Shown here piece by piece: positions 25,448 to 34,715 of a stretch of 64,000 nucleotides of DNA. The first letter of the stretch is position 1. Every line of letters begins with the position of its first letter. The translations under genes and the position numbers were made by a program. Under the pieces are notes generated by a model, which saw only the letters and a program-made list of their open reading frames with translations, ran no database searches and was not told the DNA's origin. Location: positions 62,001 through 126,000 of the forward strand of contig CAMYJW010000010.1 in assembly GCA_947258815.1 (NCBI GenBank), in the 5' to 3' direction. This DNA is from an uncultured Sphingomonadaceae bacterium. GTDB lineage: Bacteria; Pseudomonadota; Alphaproteobacteria; Sphingomonadales; Sphingomonadaceae.

Positions 25448-26373
25448 AGCGAATTCACCGGAAGCTTGAGGTAGCTGACGCCGTTTTCCTCTGCCGGCGG
25501 AAAATGGCCCGCGCGCATATTGACCTGTATTGATGGCAGTATCAGCCGGGGCATGCCCAGCGTTGCATCGCGTTTGGTTCGCATTTCCACAAAATCCTCC
25601 TCCGTTACGCCTTCGTGCAAATGAATGTTGGCGGTCCGCTGTGTTCCCATGGTGGTTTCCCAGACGAACTCATCGCGGTTGGGCGCTTTGTAATCATGGC
25701 ACAGGAACACGCGCGTTTCATCGGGCAACTGCATCAGTCGCCGAACCGAGCGATAAAGCTCGCGCGCGTCCCCTCCGGGAAAATCAGCCCGCGCAGAGCC
25801 ATAATCGGGCATGAAAATCGTATCGCCGACAAACGCCGCATCGCCGATCAGAAACGCCAGATCGGCGGGCGTATGGCCGGGCACATGCAGCGCGATCAGC
25901 GGAATTTCACCGATCGTCAGACCATCGCCATCGCCAAGAAGCTGATCAAACTGCGATCCATCGCGCGCGAAACGGGCATCTTCATGAAACACAGTGCCAA
26001 AAACACCCTGAACGGTGACGATTTCCTTGCCGATCACGATTTTCCCGCCCAGCTTTTCCTGCAACCAGGGCGCGGCAGACAGGTGATCGGCATGGGCATG
26101 GGTTTCCAGAATCCAGTCAACACCAAGGCCCTGTTCGTTCACATAGGCAATCACCGCATCGGCGGATTCGGTGCTTGTCCGGCCCGAAGGCTGATCGAAA
26201 TCAAGCACACTGTCGATAATCGCGGCGCGCTTCGTCGCCGGATCGCTGACCACATAGCTCGCGGTGAATGTCGGTTCGTGGAAGAACCCTTTCACAACCG
26301 GCGCGGCCTGCCTGCCTTCCAGCACATCGCGCACCTGTGAAACCGCGCGCTCCATAATCGTATCGTTTTCCAT
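25444..26373 (-). CDS. MBL-fold persulfide dioxygenase/Blh-like hydrolase
   Basis: This 309-aa metallo-beta-lactamase-fold enzyme shows the motif THAHADHLSAAPWL, with His92, His94, Asp96 and His97, then HVPGHTPADLAF and FLCHDYKAP for the remaining ligands, as in ETHE1 and Blh enzymes. These oxidise glutathione persulfide to sulfite in sulfide detoxification. It is coupled to the YeeE/YedE genes and follows the ArsR-type regulator, the arrangement of the BigR/Blh operon of Xylella and Agrobacterium. AGGAACCC precedes the ATG. The N-terminal residues 1-25 are extra. Confidence 0.9.
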   Translation of the reverse strand: MENDTIMERAVSQVRDVLEGRQAAPVVKGFFHEPTFTASYVVSDPATKRAAIIDSVLDFDQPSGRTSTESADAVIAYVNEQGLGVDWILETHAHADHLSAAPWLQEKLGGKIVIGKEIVTVQGVFGTVFHEDARFARDGSQFDQLLGDGDGLTIGEIPLIALHVPGHTPADLAFLIGDAAFVGDTIFMPDYGSARADFPGGDARELYRSVRRLMQLPDETRVFLCHDYKAPNRDEFVWETTMGTQRTANIHLHEGVTEEDFVEMRTKRDATLGMPRLILPSIQVNMRAGHFPPAEENGVSYLKLPVNSL

Positions 26374-26386
26374 TTTGGGTTCCTGC

Positions 26387-26719
26387 TCAGCGGTTGTCGG
26401 TGATCTGGCCCAGTTCCGGGCAATAAAGTTCGTGAAGCAATGTCAGAACCTGTTCGGCACGCGTGTCGCAAATCCGGTAGAATACGCTTTGTGCCTGCTT
26501 GCGCGTGGCGACCAGTCCTTCCTCGCGCAGAATTGCAAGGTGCTGCGACAAGGCGGACTGGCCCAGCCCGATGCGATCGACCAGTTCGCCCACCGGCAAT
26601 TCCCCCAGCACCGCAAGATGACACAGAACCAGCAAACGGCTCTCGTTTGACATCGTGCGCAGCAGGCGCGCCGCCTCGGCCGCCTGTTCGCCAAAAATTT
26701 CAAGCTCCGCAGATTCCAT
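26387..26719 (-). CDS. ArsR-family repressor of the BigR/SqrR persulfide-sensing type
   Basis: This winged-helix regulator has about 110 aa. The segment MSNESRLLVLCHLAVLGE and the recognition helix GQSALSQHLAILREEGLVATRK are typical. The two cysteines in VLCHL (Cys33) and LYCPEL (Cys100) match the positions that form a disulfide or tetrasulfide in BigR and SqrR, so it should release DNA when reactive sulfur rises. I prefer ATG 26719 with GGAAGG upstream; ATG 26731 would overlap the operator-like dyad. It is followed 13 bp later by the dioxygenase-like gene. Confidence 0.9.
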   Translation of the reverse strand: MESAELEIFGEQAAEAARLLRTMSNESRLLVLCHLAVLGELPVGELVDRIGLGQSALSQHLAILREEGLVATRKQAQSVFYRICDTRAEQVLTLLHELYCPELGQITDNR

Positions 26720-26729
26720 CGCGCCTTCC

Positions 26730-26760
26730 ATTAGATTTATCTAAATTAGGTATTTCTAAT
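26730..26760. promoter_or_regulatory. Dyads before the arsR-type gene, likely BigR-like operator
   Basis: TTAGAT-TT-ATCTAA (26731-26744) is a perfect 6-bp dyad. A second, wider pair ATTAGA (26730-26735) and TCTAAT (26755-26760) frames it. The position immediately upstream of the regulator start and in AT-rich DNA fits autoregulation. Confidence 0.6.
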
Positions 26761-26881
26761 GAAATTGCAACCTCAAGATTGGTGGGCGCAAGGTTGGAAG
26801 GCCGAGATTGAAAAGCATTATCGCGCGTGTTGCACAAGCATGGCGAAAGTCCCTTGAAGGAGGCCTGCACAGTGTCCACAT

Positions 26882-26903
26882 GGAATTGGCAATTGCCAAT
26901 TCC
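26882..26903. promoter_or_regulatory. Perfect 22-bp palindrome before the cupin gene
   Basis: GGAATTGGCAA followed directly by TTGCCAATTCC is an exact 11+11 palindrome with no spacer. It ends 22 bp upstream of the cupin ATG at 26926. It could be an operator or an mRNA stem close to the ribosome site. Confidence 0.6.
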
Positions 26904-26925
26904 GGCGAGATATGGAGCCAGGCAC

Positions 26926-27321
26926 ATGAAGGGTTTTGTCGACGATATCGAAAAGCTGACCGAGGAGAACGGCAATTTCCGCCAGGTCCTCTACACCGGT
27001 CACAACCTTCAGCTGGTGTTGATGTCAATCGAACCCGGCGACGAAATCGGCGAGGAAGTCCATCCCGATATCGATCAGTTCTTCCGCATCGAGGCGGGCG
27101 AAGGCGAAGTTTCGATCGACGGCGTAGTGCATAGGGTGAAAGCCGACGATGGCATCGTCGTGCCGCAGGGTGCCAGTCACAATGTCAAAAGCGTCGGCAG
27201 CGAGCCGCTGAAACTGTACACGATCTATGGCCCGCCCGAACACGTCGATGGCACGGTCCACCAGACGTGCGCGCAAGCCAACGCTTCGCACGAACATTTC
27301 GACGGCAAGACAACCGAATAA
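26926..27321 (+). CDS. Cupin-domain protein
   Basis: This 131-aa single cupin starts MKGFVDDIEKLTEENGNFRQ. Cupin motif 1 is GDEIGEEVHPDIDQFFRIEAGEGEV and motif 2 is IVVPQGASHNV, so two histidines and an acidic residue can bind a metal. The tail is rich in His and charged residues (TCAQANASHEHFDGK). GGAG lies eight bases before ATG 26926; upstream in-frame codons are less likely. It is divergent from the persulfide operon, with the 22-bp palindrome just upstream. Function unknown. Confidence 0.85.
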   Translation: MKGFVDDIEKLTEENGNFRQVLYTGHNLQLVLMSIEPGDEIGEEVHPDIDQFFRIEAGEGEVSIDGVVHRVKADDGIVVPQGASHNVKSVGSEPLKLYTIYGPPEHVDGTVHQTCAQANASHEHFDGKTTE

Positions 27322-27363
27322 GCGCCGCGTCGAACGGAGTCGAACGGAGCGGCAGCTCCCCGC

Positions 27364-27585
27364 TTACGCCTTGCCGGCCGGTGTTTTCTTTGCAGCAGGC
27401 GTGGCCTTGCCGGCCTGAGCCTTTTTGGCCGGGGCCTTTCCGGGCGAATCCTTCTTCGCCTTCCCATCGTCAAGCGCGGCGTCGGGCGACTGGAACACGT
27501 CCTCGCCCTTTGCCTTCTTGCCGATGGAATACTTGTAAACGACGTAGACTGACGCTCCGGCCGCTGCCCAGCGAAGCAATTTCAT
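27364..27585 (-). CDS. Small membrane-anchored Lys/Ala/Pro-rich protein
   Basis: This 73-aa protein starts at ATG 27585 with AAGGAGA upstream. The first hydrophobic stretch RWAAAGASVYVVYKYSIG is a likely signal anchor. The rest is acidic then a lysine/alanine/proline low-complexity tail with AAKK and PAGKA repeats, resembling histone-H1-like tails. It is convergent with the cupin gene. Function unknown. Confidence 0.7.
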   Translation of the reverse strand: MKLLRWAAAGASVYVVYKYSIGKKAKGEDVFQSPDAALDDGKAKKDSPGKAPAKKAQAGKATPAAKKTPAGKA

Positions 27586-27793
27586 GCAGAATCTCCTTGA
27601 GCGGAGCCGTTTGCCACGGGATTGACGTGTGCGCCAGAGGATTTTGATGCAAACCGTCTTCCGGGCACCAGCCTCGATGCCGCGCTGCAGCACGCGTGAA
27701 GCATGCTCAGTGCGGAACCAACCCCTTCATTGATAGCGGAAATCTTGCGATTCCGGGCCGCTTGCCCTGCCGCGCGGCGCGTTGAAGCAAAAA

Positions 27794-27811
27794 TGTCATA
27801 CTTGTATGACA
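27794..27811. promoter_or_regulatory. 8-bp inverted repeat TGTCATAC-TT-GTATGACA before ppk
   Basis: The arms are perfect and lie 25 bp before the chosen ppk ATG. TGTCATA matches the half-site of alphaproteobacterial Pho boxes, but here in inverted rather than 11-bp direct order. A PhoB-related or other regulator site is possible. Confidence 0.4.
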
Positions 27812-27835
27812 TGCCTCAATGCACATCTGCTGTGT

Positions 27836-30016
27836 ATGGATAAAACTCTCAATTCGATGGATATGCCTGCCGATCAACCCGACGGAGCGGACGAAATCGC
27901 CGCGATCGACGACCGGTTCTACAACCGGGAGCTGAGCTGGCTGGCATTCAACGAGCGGGTTCTGGCCGAGGCAACCAACCCCAACTATCCCTTGCTTGAG
28001 CGCCTGCGGTTCCTTTCGATCTCGGGAAGCAATCTTGACGAGTTCATGATGGTGCGTGTCGCCGGACTTGCCGGACAGGTCCGCCGAAAGATTGAGGAAG
28101 TGTCGATTGACGGCATGACGCCATCGCAACAGCTTGCCGCGATCAACCAGAAAGTTCTGGAGATTGAAAACGCGCAACAGGAGATATGGCGTGATCTCAA
28201 ATCCCGGCTCGGGGATGAAGGCGGCATTCGCATTATCGGCAAGGACCAGCGGCTGGATGCCGAGCGGGAACGCTGGCTGAAAGACTATTTCGTCGAACAT
28301 ATCATGCCGGTGATCACCCCGCAGGCGATTGATCCGGCGCATCCCTTTCCCTTCGTCGCCAATCAGGGCATCGGCATCATGTTTTCGCTGACCCGCATCG
28401 CGGACGATGCGCCGGTCATGGAAATGGTGCTGATCCCGCAAGCCCTGCCGCGCTTCATCCGGGTGGTTGGCGACGAGGCGATCTATATCAGCGTTGAAGA
28501 CATGCTGACGCGCCATGCCGATCAGTTGTTTCCGGGATTTCGCATCGGCGGACACGGCGTTTTCCGGGTTCTGCGCGACAGCGACATCGAGATCGAGGAA
28601 GACGCGGAGGATCTCGTCCGCCACTTCCGATCCGCGATCCAGCGGCGGCGGCGCGGTGTGGTGATCGTGTTGCAGTTGCAAGGCGAATTCGATCCCGAAG
28701 CGGAAGAACTGCTGCGCAACCAGCTTGAGCTGGATCTGGCGCTTGTCATCAACACCGGCGGTCTGGTGGGGATCAACGGACTGTCAACGATTGTCGATGA
28801 AGATCGCCCCGAGCTGAAGTTTGAGCCTTACAGCCCGCGCTACCCCGAACGCATTCTCGAACACGATGGCGACTGTTTCACCGCGATCGCCGAAAAAGAC
28901 ATCGTCATCCAGCACCCTTACGAAAGTTTCGAAGTGGTGATCGATTTCCTGCGGCAGGCGGCGAACGATCCCGATGTCGTGGCGATCAAGCAAACGCTTT
29001 ACCGCGCGGGCAAGCAATCTGCGGTGATTTCCGCGCTGATTGCCGCCGCCGAAGCGGGCAAATCGGTTACCGCCGTGGTCGAACTCAAAGCCCGGTTTGA
29101 CGAGGAGCAGAACCTGCTGTGGGCAAGCCAGCTCGAACGTGCGGGCGTGCAGGTGATCTATGGCTTCGTTGACTGGAAAACCCACGCGAAAGTCTCTCTC
29201 GTGGTGCGCCGCGAAGGCGAGGGCTACCGCACATACTGCCACTTTGGCACAGGCAACTATCACCCCGTTACCGCACGCATCTACACCGATCTCAGCCTGT
29301 TTACCGCCGATCCCAAAGTTGGCCGCGATGCCAGCCGCCTGTTCAATTTCATTACCGGCTATGTCGAGCCGCGCCGCACCAAGATGCTTGCGATTTCGCC
29401 GATTGACCTTCGCGAAACGCTGTATGAGTGCATCGATCAGGAAATCGCCAACGCCAAGGCAGGAAAGCCCGCCGCGATCTGGGCCAAGATGAACCAGCTG
29501 ACCGATCCCGATCTGATCGATCGGCTCTATCTGGCAAGCAATGCGGGCGTGCAGATCGCGCTTGTCGTGCGCGGCATCTGCTGCCTGAAGGCAGGGATCA
29601 AGGGATTGTCCGAAAACATCACGGTCAAATCGATCATCGGCCGGTTTCTCGAACACAGCCGCATCTGGGCATTCGCCAACGGCCACGATCTGCCCAACCG
29701 CCGCGCGAAAGTCTATATTACCTCCGCCGACGCGATGACGCGCAACCTCGATCGCCGGGTGGAACTGATGATCCCGCTGCGCAACCAGACGGTGCACGAT
29801 CAGGTTCTGGGTCAGGTCATGCTTGGCAATCTGCTCGATAGCGAACAAAGCTGGGTGCTGGAGCCGGACGGCACATATGAACGGGTTGGCGAAGTTGAGA
29901 AACCATTCAATCTCCATCGCTATTTCATGACCAATCCTTCGCTTTCGGGTCGCGGCGCATCACTTGCCAGTGGAAGAAAGGTGCCCAAGCTCTCGCTTCG
30001 GCGGGGCAATATCTGA
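27836..30016 (+). CDS. ppk: Polyphosphate kinase 1
   Basis: This protein of about 726 aa transfers phosphate from ATP to polyphosphate. The N domain FYNRELSWLAFNERVLAEA and SISGSNLDEFMMVRVAGL are family hallmarks. The catalytic histidine lies in DWKTHAKVSLVVRREG, and the second histidine region is CHFGTGNYHP. The C domain continues GICCLKAGIKGLSENI and SSADAMTRNLDRRVELM-like sequence. The start is uncertain because ATG 27836, 27857 and 27863 all lack a clear ribosome site. ppx follows 42 bp downstream, and this pair faces the pst-pho cluster. Confidence 0.95.
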   Translation: MDKTLNSMDMPADQPDGADEIAAIDDRFYNRELSWLAFNERVLAEATNPNYPLLERLRFLSISGSNLDEFMMVRVAGLAGQVRRKIEEVSIDGMTPSQQLAAINQKVLEIENAQQEIWRDLKSRLGDEGGIRIIGKDQRLDAERERWLKDYFVEHIMPVITPQAIDPAHPFPFVANQGIGIMFSLTRIADDAPVMEMVLIPQALPRFIRVVGDEAIYISVEDMLTRHADQLFPGFRIGGHGVFRVLRDSDIEIEEDAEDLVRHFRSAIQRRRRGVVIVLQLQGEFDPEAEELLRNQLELDLALVINTGGLVGINGLSTIVDEDRPELKFEPYSPRYPERILEHDGDCFTAIAEKDIVIQHPYESFEVVIDFLRQAANDPDVVAIKQTLYRAGKQSAVISALIAAAEAGKSVTAVVELKARFDEEQNLLWASQLERAGVQVIYGFVDWKTHAKVSLVVRREGEGYRTYCHFGTGNYHPVTARIYTDLSLFTADPKVGRDASRLFNFITGYVEPRRTKMLAISPIDLRETLYECIDQEIANAKAGKPAAIWAKMNQLTDPDLIDRLYLASNAGVQIALVVRGICCLKAGIKGLSENITVKSIIGRFLEHSRIWAFANGHDLPNRRAKVYITSADAMTRNLDRRVELMIPLRNQTVHDQVLGQVMLGNLLDSEQSWVLEPDGTYERVGEVEKPFNLHRYFMTNPSLSGRGASLASGRKVPKLSLRRGNI

Positions 30017-30058
30017 CATAAGGCTGCCCGGAACAGGGAAGCTGCTGATCAGAACGGC

Positions 30059-31537
30059 ATGACAGCGTTGCGCGCGATAATTGACATCGGATCGAACACG
30101 GTCCGTCTGGTTGTCTATAACGGGCCACCGCGCGCGCCGGTGGTGCTGCTTAATGAGAAAGTGACACCGCGCCTTGGCCGCGAGGTGGCAAAGACCGGTC
30201 GGCTTTGTGAAAAGGCAATGGAAACGGCGCTGACCGCACTGGCCCGCTATGCCGCGCTGCTCAAGCTGATGGCGGTAACCGATGTGCAGACGGTGGCCAC
30301 CGCGGCAGTTCGCGACGCGGAAAACGGCAAGGCATTCCTGAAAGCGATCGGCAAGCTGGGGCTCGATCCGCGCCTGCTTTCCGGCGAGGATGAAGCGTGC
30401 GCCAGCGCGATGGGAGTGATCGCCGCATTTCCCGGCGCGCACGGCGTGGCAGGCGATCTGGGTGGCGGCAGTCTGGAACTGATCCCGATTGCACAAGGGG
30501 CGCCTGAAAGCGGCATAACCCTGCCATTTGGCACGCTGCGTCTGCCAGCCCTGCGCGAAGACGGCGATAAACGGTTCAATCGCCACGTCGCACAGGCGCT
30601 CGATCAGGCGGGCTGGACCCACGGCAAGGACCAATCGCTTTATATCGTCGGCGGATCGTGGCGCGCGCTGGCGCTCTATGCGATGCATCGGATCGACTGG
30701 CCGCTTGACGATCCCCATGATTTTGAGCTGACCGCCCAGGATGCGGCACAAATTTGCAGTGACTTGTCTGGCGGGACAATAGACGAGGACACGCCCCGCA
30801 TATCGTCATCGCGCATGGCCACCCTGCCCGATGCGGCTGCCCTGCTTGGCGCACTGATTGCCGCGCTGAAACCCGATCGCATCGTCTTTTCGTCATGGGG
30901 TCTTCGGGAAGGACTGCTCTATGCGGCGCTCGATCAGCAAACCCGTAATCGCGATCCGGTCGTATCGGGGATCGCGGCCTTCACCGATCGTTTCAATGTC
31001 GATGAAAGCACCGCCCAGGCGGTCTGTGACTGGATCGGTACCGTTGCGTTCACCTCAGGCGACAAGGGCGGACTTTCAGCAGATCGTTTGCCCTTGTGCG
31101 CAACGATGCTGGCGATCGCGGCCATGCGCACCGAGCCGAACACCCGGATGGATCAGGCGCTGACCTGGGCGCTTGCCAAGCGCTGGGTTGGCCTTGATGC
31201 ACGCGGGCGGGCACTGATCGCGATGACGGTGCTGGCCAGCATCGGCAAGCCCGACACACCCAAGCGGCTCAGCGGGTTGGCAAGCAAGGACGAACTGAAG
31301 CGGGCATCCGCATTCGGGCTGGCGATCAGGCTTTGCCGCAAGCTGACGAATTTCACACCCGGCGCAATCGCGCAAAGTTCACTGGCTCTCGATGAGGAAC
31401 GCTTGACGCTTCACCTCAAAAACGGTGCTGCCCCACTGTATGACAGCAGCGTGGAGAAGAACCTGCGAAACCTTGCAGGCTGGCTTGAGAAAGACTGGAC
31501 CGTCAGCGGAGCGACGCTTTCATCCAACCCGGATTGA
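30059..31537 (+). CDS. ppx: Exopolyphosphatase/guanosine pentaphosphatase (Ppx/GppA)
   Basis: This 492-aa protein of the actin-fold phosphatase family begins ALRAIIDIGSNTVRLVVYNG with the phosphate-1 loop. TAAVRDAENGKAFL, LSGEDEACASAMGV and GDLGGGSLELIPI (phosphate-2) are conserved, and a C-terminal helical part follows. It removes terminal phosphate from polyphosphate. It is co-oriented with ppk at a 42-bp gap, the usual ppk-ppx operon. The C-terminus converges on phoB. Confidence 0.93.
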   Translation: MTALRAIIDIGSNTVRLVVYNGPPRAPVVLLNEKVTPRLGREVAKTGRLCEKAMETALTALARYAALLKLMAVTDVQTVATAAVRDAENGKAFLKAIGKLGLDPRLLSGEDEACASAMGVIAAFPGAHGVAGDLGGGSLELIPIAQGAPESGITLPFGTLRLPALREDGDKRFNRHVAQALDQAGWTHGKDQSLYIVGGSWRALALYAMHRIDWPLDDPHDFELTAQDAAQICSDLSGGTIDEDTPRISSSRMATLPDAAALLGALIAALKPDRIVFSSWGLREGLLYAALDQQTRNRDPVVSGIAAFTDRFNVDESTAQAVCDWIGTVAFTSGDKGGLSADRLPLCATMLAIAAMRTEPNTRMDQALTWALAKRWVGLDARGRALIAMTVLASIGKPDTPKRLSGLASKDELKRASAFGLAIRLCRKLTNFTPGAIAQSSLALDEERLTLHLKNGAAPLYDSSVEKNLRNLAGWLEKDWTVSGATLSSNPD

Positions 31538-31620
31538 ATCTGTTGCCAAACCGGCGTCCGGGCCGGGACGGCAGGCAAAGCGCATGAAACCGCCGCGACA
31601 GGGCCGCCGCGAATGCTGCC

Positions 31621-32307
31621 CTACCCTGCATCCATCGCATAGCCCGCCGCGCGAACGGTGCGGATGGGATCGCGCTCGTCGGATGGGTTGATCGCCTTGC
31701 GCAACCGGCGAATATGCACATCGACCGTGCGTTCATCGATATCGGCGTCCATACCCCACACCCCGTCAAGGATCTGCTGACGAGACAGCACGCGGTTCGG
31801 ACGTTCCATGAAATAACGCAACAGGCGAAACTCGGTGGGTCCAAGGTGCACCGGCTCTCCATCGCGGCGCACGCGATGCGAGGCGGTATCCAGCTCCAGA
31901 TCGCCGAATGACAGGATATCGCCCGCCAGCGATGGGCTGCTGCGCCGCAAAAGCGCTTCCACCCGCGCCATAAGTTCGCGCGTGCTGAACGGCTTCGTGA
32001 CGTAATCGTCCGCACCCGTCTTGAGCCCGCGCACCCGGTCTTCCTCTTCGCTGCGTGCCGTCAGCATAACGATCGGGATACGCGCGGTTTCCTTATCCTT
32101 GCGCAACTGCCGGCACACTTCGATGCCGGGCACCTGCTCAACCATCCAGTCAAGCACAATGGCATCGGGGTGCTGTTCGCGGACCATCAGCAGCGCCTCT
32201 TCGCCATCGGCGGTGCTGCGCACATCATAGCCTTCTGCGCTCAGGTTCCAGGTCAGAAGGTCACGCAGCGGACCATCATCTTCAACAACAAGGACGGATG
32301 GATTCAT
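31621..32307 (-). CDS. phoB: Phosphate response regulator PhoB
   Basis: This 228-aa OmpR-family regulator has a receiver domain with ED at 9-11, phospho-acceptor Asp53 in IVLDWM, Thr in MLTAR and Lys in VTKPFS. The C-terminal winged helix reads EFRLLRYFMERPNRVLSRQQILDGVWG. It activates phosphate-starvation promoters by binding 11-bp repeats; such repeats are visible before pstS and the porin. It is last in the pstSCAB-phoU-phoB operon, 17 bp after phoU. Confidence 0.95.
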   Translation of the reverse strand: MNPSVLVVEDDGPLRDLLTWNLSAEGYDVRSTADGEEALLMVREQHPDAIVLDWMVEQVPGIEVCRQLRKDKETARIPIVMLTARSEEEDRVRGLKTGADDYVTKPFSTRELMARVEALLRRSSPSLAGDILSFGDLELDTASHRVRRDGEPVHLGPTEFRLLRYFMERPNRVLSRQQILDGVWGMDADIDERTVDVHIRRLRKAINPSDERDPIRTVRAAGYAMDAG

Positions 32308-32324
32308 GATTGTGCCGTTTCCCG

Positions 32325-33017
32325 TTAAGCCCAGGTGTCATCTGATTCTTGTTCATCGCGTTCGGTGCAATATTCGCCGGTCGCGGCGAAATAGACCATT
32401 TCCGCAACGTTGGTCGCATGGTCGCCAATGCGTTCCAGATTCCGGGCGACGAACAGCAGCTGCGCGGCGTCGGAGATCGTCGACGGATTTTCGACCATGT
32501 ACGAAACCAGATTGCGAAAGATGCTGTTGTAGAAATTGTCGAGCTTCTCATCGCGCCGGATCACTTCGACCGCAAGCTGCGCATCGCGCGATCCATAGGC
32601 ATTCAGCACATCGCGCACCATGCCTTGCGCAATTTCTGCCATCGCCGGAATCAGCGTCAGCGGCTCAATCTTGCGCGGTGCGTCAAAACGGTAAACCCGC
32701 TTGGCGATGTTCTTGGAATAATCGCCGATCCGCTCTACCACGCCCGAAATTTTGAGCGCGGCAATCACATCGCGCAGATCGTCAGCCATTGGCGCGCGCA
32801 ACGCGATAGTGCGCACAACCAGCCGATCAACCTCGGCCTCAAGCGCATCCAGCCGCGCATCATTTTCAACAACCTGCCGGGCAAGATCCTCATCCTGCTG
32901 CGCAAGCGCATCGATCGCATTGCGGATCGCCACTTCGGCAAGTCCGCCCATTTCGGCAATCAGCCCGCGAAGCTGGCTGATCTCGTTGTCGAACGCCTTG
33001 ACGGTATGTTCAACCAT
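32325..33017 (-). CDS. phoU: Phosphate signalling protein PhoU
   Basis: This 230-aa protein has two three-helix PhoU repeats, visible as HTVKAFDNEISQLRGLIAEMGG and AEIAQGMVRDVLNAYGSRD with the conserved metal-binding ExxxD-type acidic pairs. It links the state of the Pst transporter to PhoR and keeps PhoB inactive when phosphate is plentiful. It sits between pstB (35-bp gap) and phoB. Confidence 0.94.
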   Translation of the reverse strand: MVEHTVKAFDNEISQLRGLIAEMGGLAEVAIRNAIDALAQQDEDLARQVVENDARLDALEAEVDRLVVRTIALRAPMADDLRDVIAALKISGVVERIGDYSKNIAKRVYRFDAPRKIEPLTLIPAMAEIAQGMVRDVLNAYGSRDAQLAVEVIRRDEKLDNFYNSIFRNLVSYMVENPSTISDAAQLLFVARNLERIGDHATNVAEMVYFAATGEYCTERDEQESDDTWA

Positions 33018-33052
33018 GTCACGTCCTCCTGACCGTTAAGGCCTATAGCACA

Positions 33053-33817
33053 TCAACCGTAACGGCCTGTAATATAGTCTTGCGTGCGTGTTTCCTTGGG
33101 GTTGGTGAAAATATCCGATGTCTCGCCATACTCCACCATCGCACCAAGGTGAAAAAATGCCGTGCGCTGCGAAACGCGCGCGGCCTGCTGCATCGAATGG
33201 GTCACGATAACGATCGCGAAATTCTTGCGCAGTTCGTCAATCAGTTCCTCGATACGGGCGGTCGCAATCGGATCGAGCGCCGAACACGGCTCATCCATCA
33301 GGATCACTTCCGGGCTGACCGCAATTGCGCGCGCGATGCACAGGCGCTGTTGCTGTCCGCCGGAAAGCGCAGTGCCCGCATCGGCCAGACGATCCTTTAC
33401 CTCGTCCCACAACCCGGCCCGGGAAAGCGATTTTTCGACGATCTCGTCCATTTCCTCGCGCGAGTTGGACAGGCCGTGAATGCGCGGACCATATGCGACA
33501 TTCTCATAGATCGACTTGGGGAACGGGTTTGGCTTCTGGAACACCATGCCAACCCTGGCCCGCAGTTGCACCACGTCCATGCCGCTGGCGTAGATATCCT
33601 CACCGTCAAGCATGATCTCGCCGGTCACGCGGGCGATCGGGATCGTATCGTTCATGCGATTGAAACACCGCAGAAAGGTTGATTTTCCGCAGCCCGAAGG
33701 GCCGATGAACGCGGTGACGATCCCGTTGTCTATGTCGATCGAGACGTTATCGATCGCCTTCTTCGCGCCGTAATGGACATCGACATTGCGCGCGGTAAGT
33801 TTGGCTGAAACGCTCAT
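33053..33817 (-). CDS. pstB: Phosphate ABC transporter ATP-binding protein PstB
   Basis: This 254-aa ABC ATPase shows Walker [10 protein letters not shown] (39-47), the Q loop [20 protein letters not shown], signature [14 protein letters not shown], Walker [14 protein letters not shown] and the switch histidine in VTHSMQQA. I chose the ATG at 33817, four bases after the pstA stop; an upstream frame extension would start inside pstA. It powers high-affinity phosphate uptake. Confidence 0.95.
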   Translation of the reverse strand: MSVSAKLTARNVDVHYGAKKAIDNVSIDIDNGIVTAFIGPSGCGKSTFLRCFNRMNDTIPIARVTGEIMLDGEDIYASGMDVVQLRARVGMVFQKPNPFPKSIYENVAYGPRIHGLSNSREEMDEIVEKSLSRAGLWDEVKDRLADAGTALSGGQQQRLCIARAIAVSPEVILMDEPCSALDPIATARIEELIDELRKNFAIVIVTHSMQQAARVSQRTAFFHLGAMVEYGETSDIFTNPKETRTQDYITGRYG

Positions 33818-33821
33818 CTTG

Positions 33822-34715
33822 CTACCAGCGGACCTCAAATTTGTTGCGAAGATAGATGGCAAGTCCGTTCATCGCCAGAAGGAATACCAGCAACACGATA
33901 ATCGCCGCCGATGTGTTCTGGACAAAGCCCTTGTCGATCTCGTCCGACCACAGAAAAATCTGCATCGGAAGCACGCTTGACGGATCGGAAAATCCGCCCG
34001 GCGGTGTCGCGACGAAGGCGCGCATTCCGATCATCAGCAGTGGCGCGGTTTCGCCCAGCGCGCGCGCCATGCCGATAATCGTTCCGGTCAGGATACCCGG
34101 CAGCGCCAGCGGCACAACATGGTGAAACACCGTCTGCACCGGGCTTGCCCCCACGGCCAGCGCGGCATCGCGAATGGATGGCGGCACCGCCTTGATGGCA
34201 TTGCGCCCGGAAATGACAATCACCGGCATCGTCATCAACGCCAGCGTCAGCCCGCCAACGATCGGCGACGATCGCGGCAGATGCATGGTGTTGATAAACA
34301 CCGCCAGACCAAGCAGCCCGAAAATGATGGAAGGAACCGCGGCAAGATTGTTGATCGAAACCTCTACCAGATCGATCCAGCGGTTCCGCGGCGCGAACTC
34401 TTCAAGATACACCGCTGCAAGAACGCCCATCGGGAACGAGATCAGCAGCGTCACCAGCATTGTCAGAATAGACCCTTTGGTCGCGCTCCACACTCCGGCG
34501 ATATCGGGGTCGGTTGAATCCGAACCGGACAGGAAATCCCAGTCAAGCCCGCCCACGCCGTTCTTCAACATGATGAACAGCAACAATGCCAGAAATGCCA
34601 TCGACAGCACGATCGCGCCAAGGCCAAGCAGCCGGAACCGACGCTCTGCGGCATGGCGCCTGGCGCGCCGTTTCTCCATCTCGGGAGTTTGCCAGAATCC
34701 TGGAGGTCTAGTCAT
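33822..34715 (-). CDS. pstA: Phosphate ABC transporter permease PstA
   Basis: This inner-membrane protein of about 297 aa has six hydrophobic helices and the permease EAA-type loop [23 protein letters not shown]. The ATG 34715 overlaps the pstC stop (ATGACTAG); a GTG nine bases further upstream is the other option. It pairs with PstC to form the membrane channel. Confidence 0.94.
   Translation of the reverse strand: MTRPPGFWQTPEMEKRRARRHAAERRFRLLGLGAIVLSMAFLALLLFIMLKNGVGGLDWDFLSGSDSTDPDIAGVWSATKGSILTMLVTLLISFPMGVLAAVYLEEFAPRNRWIDLVEVSINNLAAVPSIIFGLLGLAVFINTMHLPRSSPIVGGLTLALMTMPVIVISGRNAIKAVPPSIRDAALAVGASPVQTVFHHVVPLALPGILTGTIIGMARALGETAPLLMIGMRAFVATPPGGFSDPSSVLPMQIFLWSDEIDKGFVQNTSAAIIVLLVFLLAMNGLAIYLRNKFEVRW

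Noticed and set aside
28784..29917. A 377-codon minus-strand open frame
   Set aside because: Antisense to ppk, whose catalytic motifs are clear.
33818..33862. N-terminal extension of PstB from 33862
   Set aside because: It would lie inside pstA, while ATG 33817 follows the pstA stop and gives the normal PstB length.
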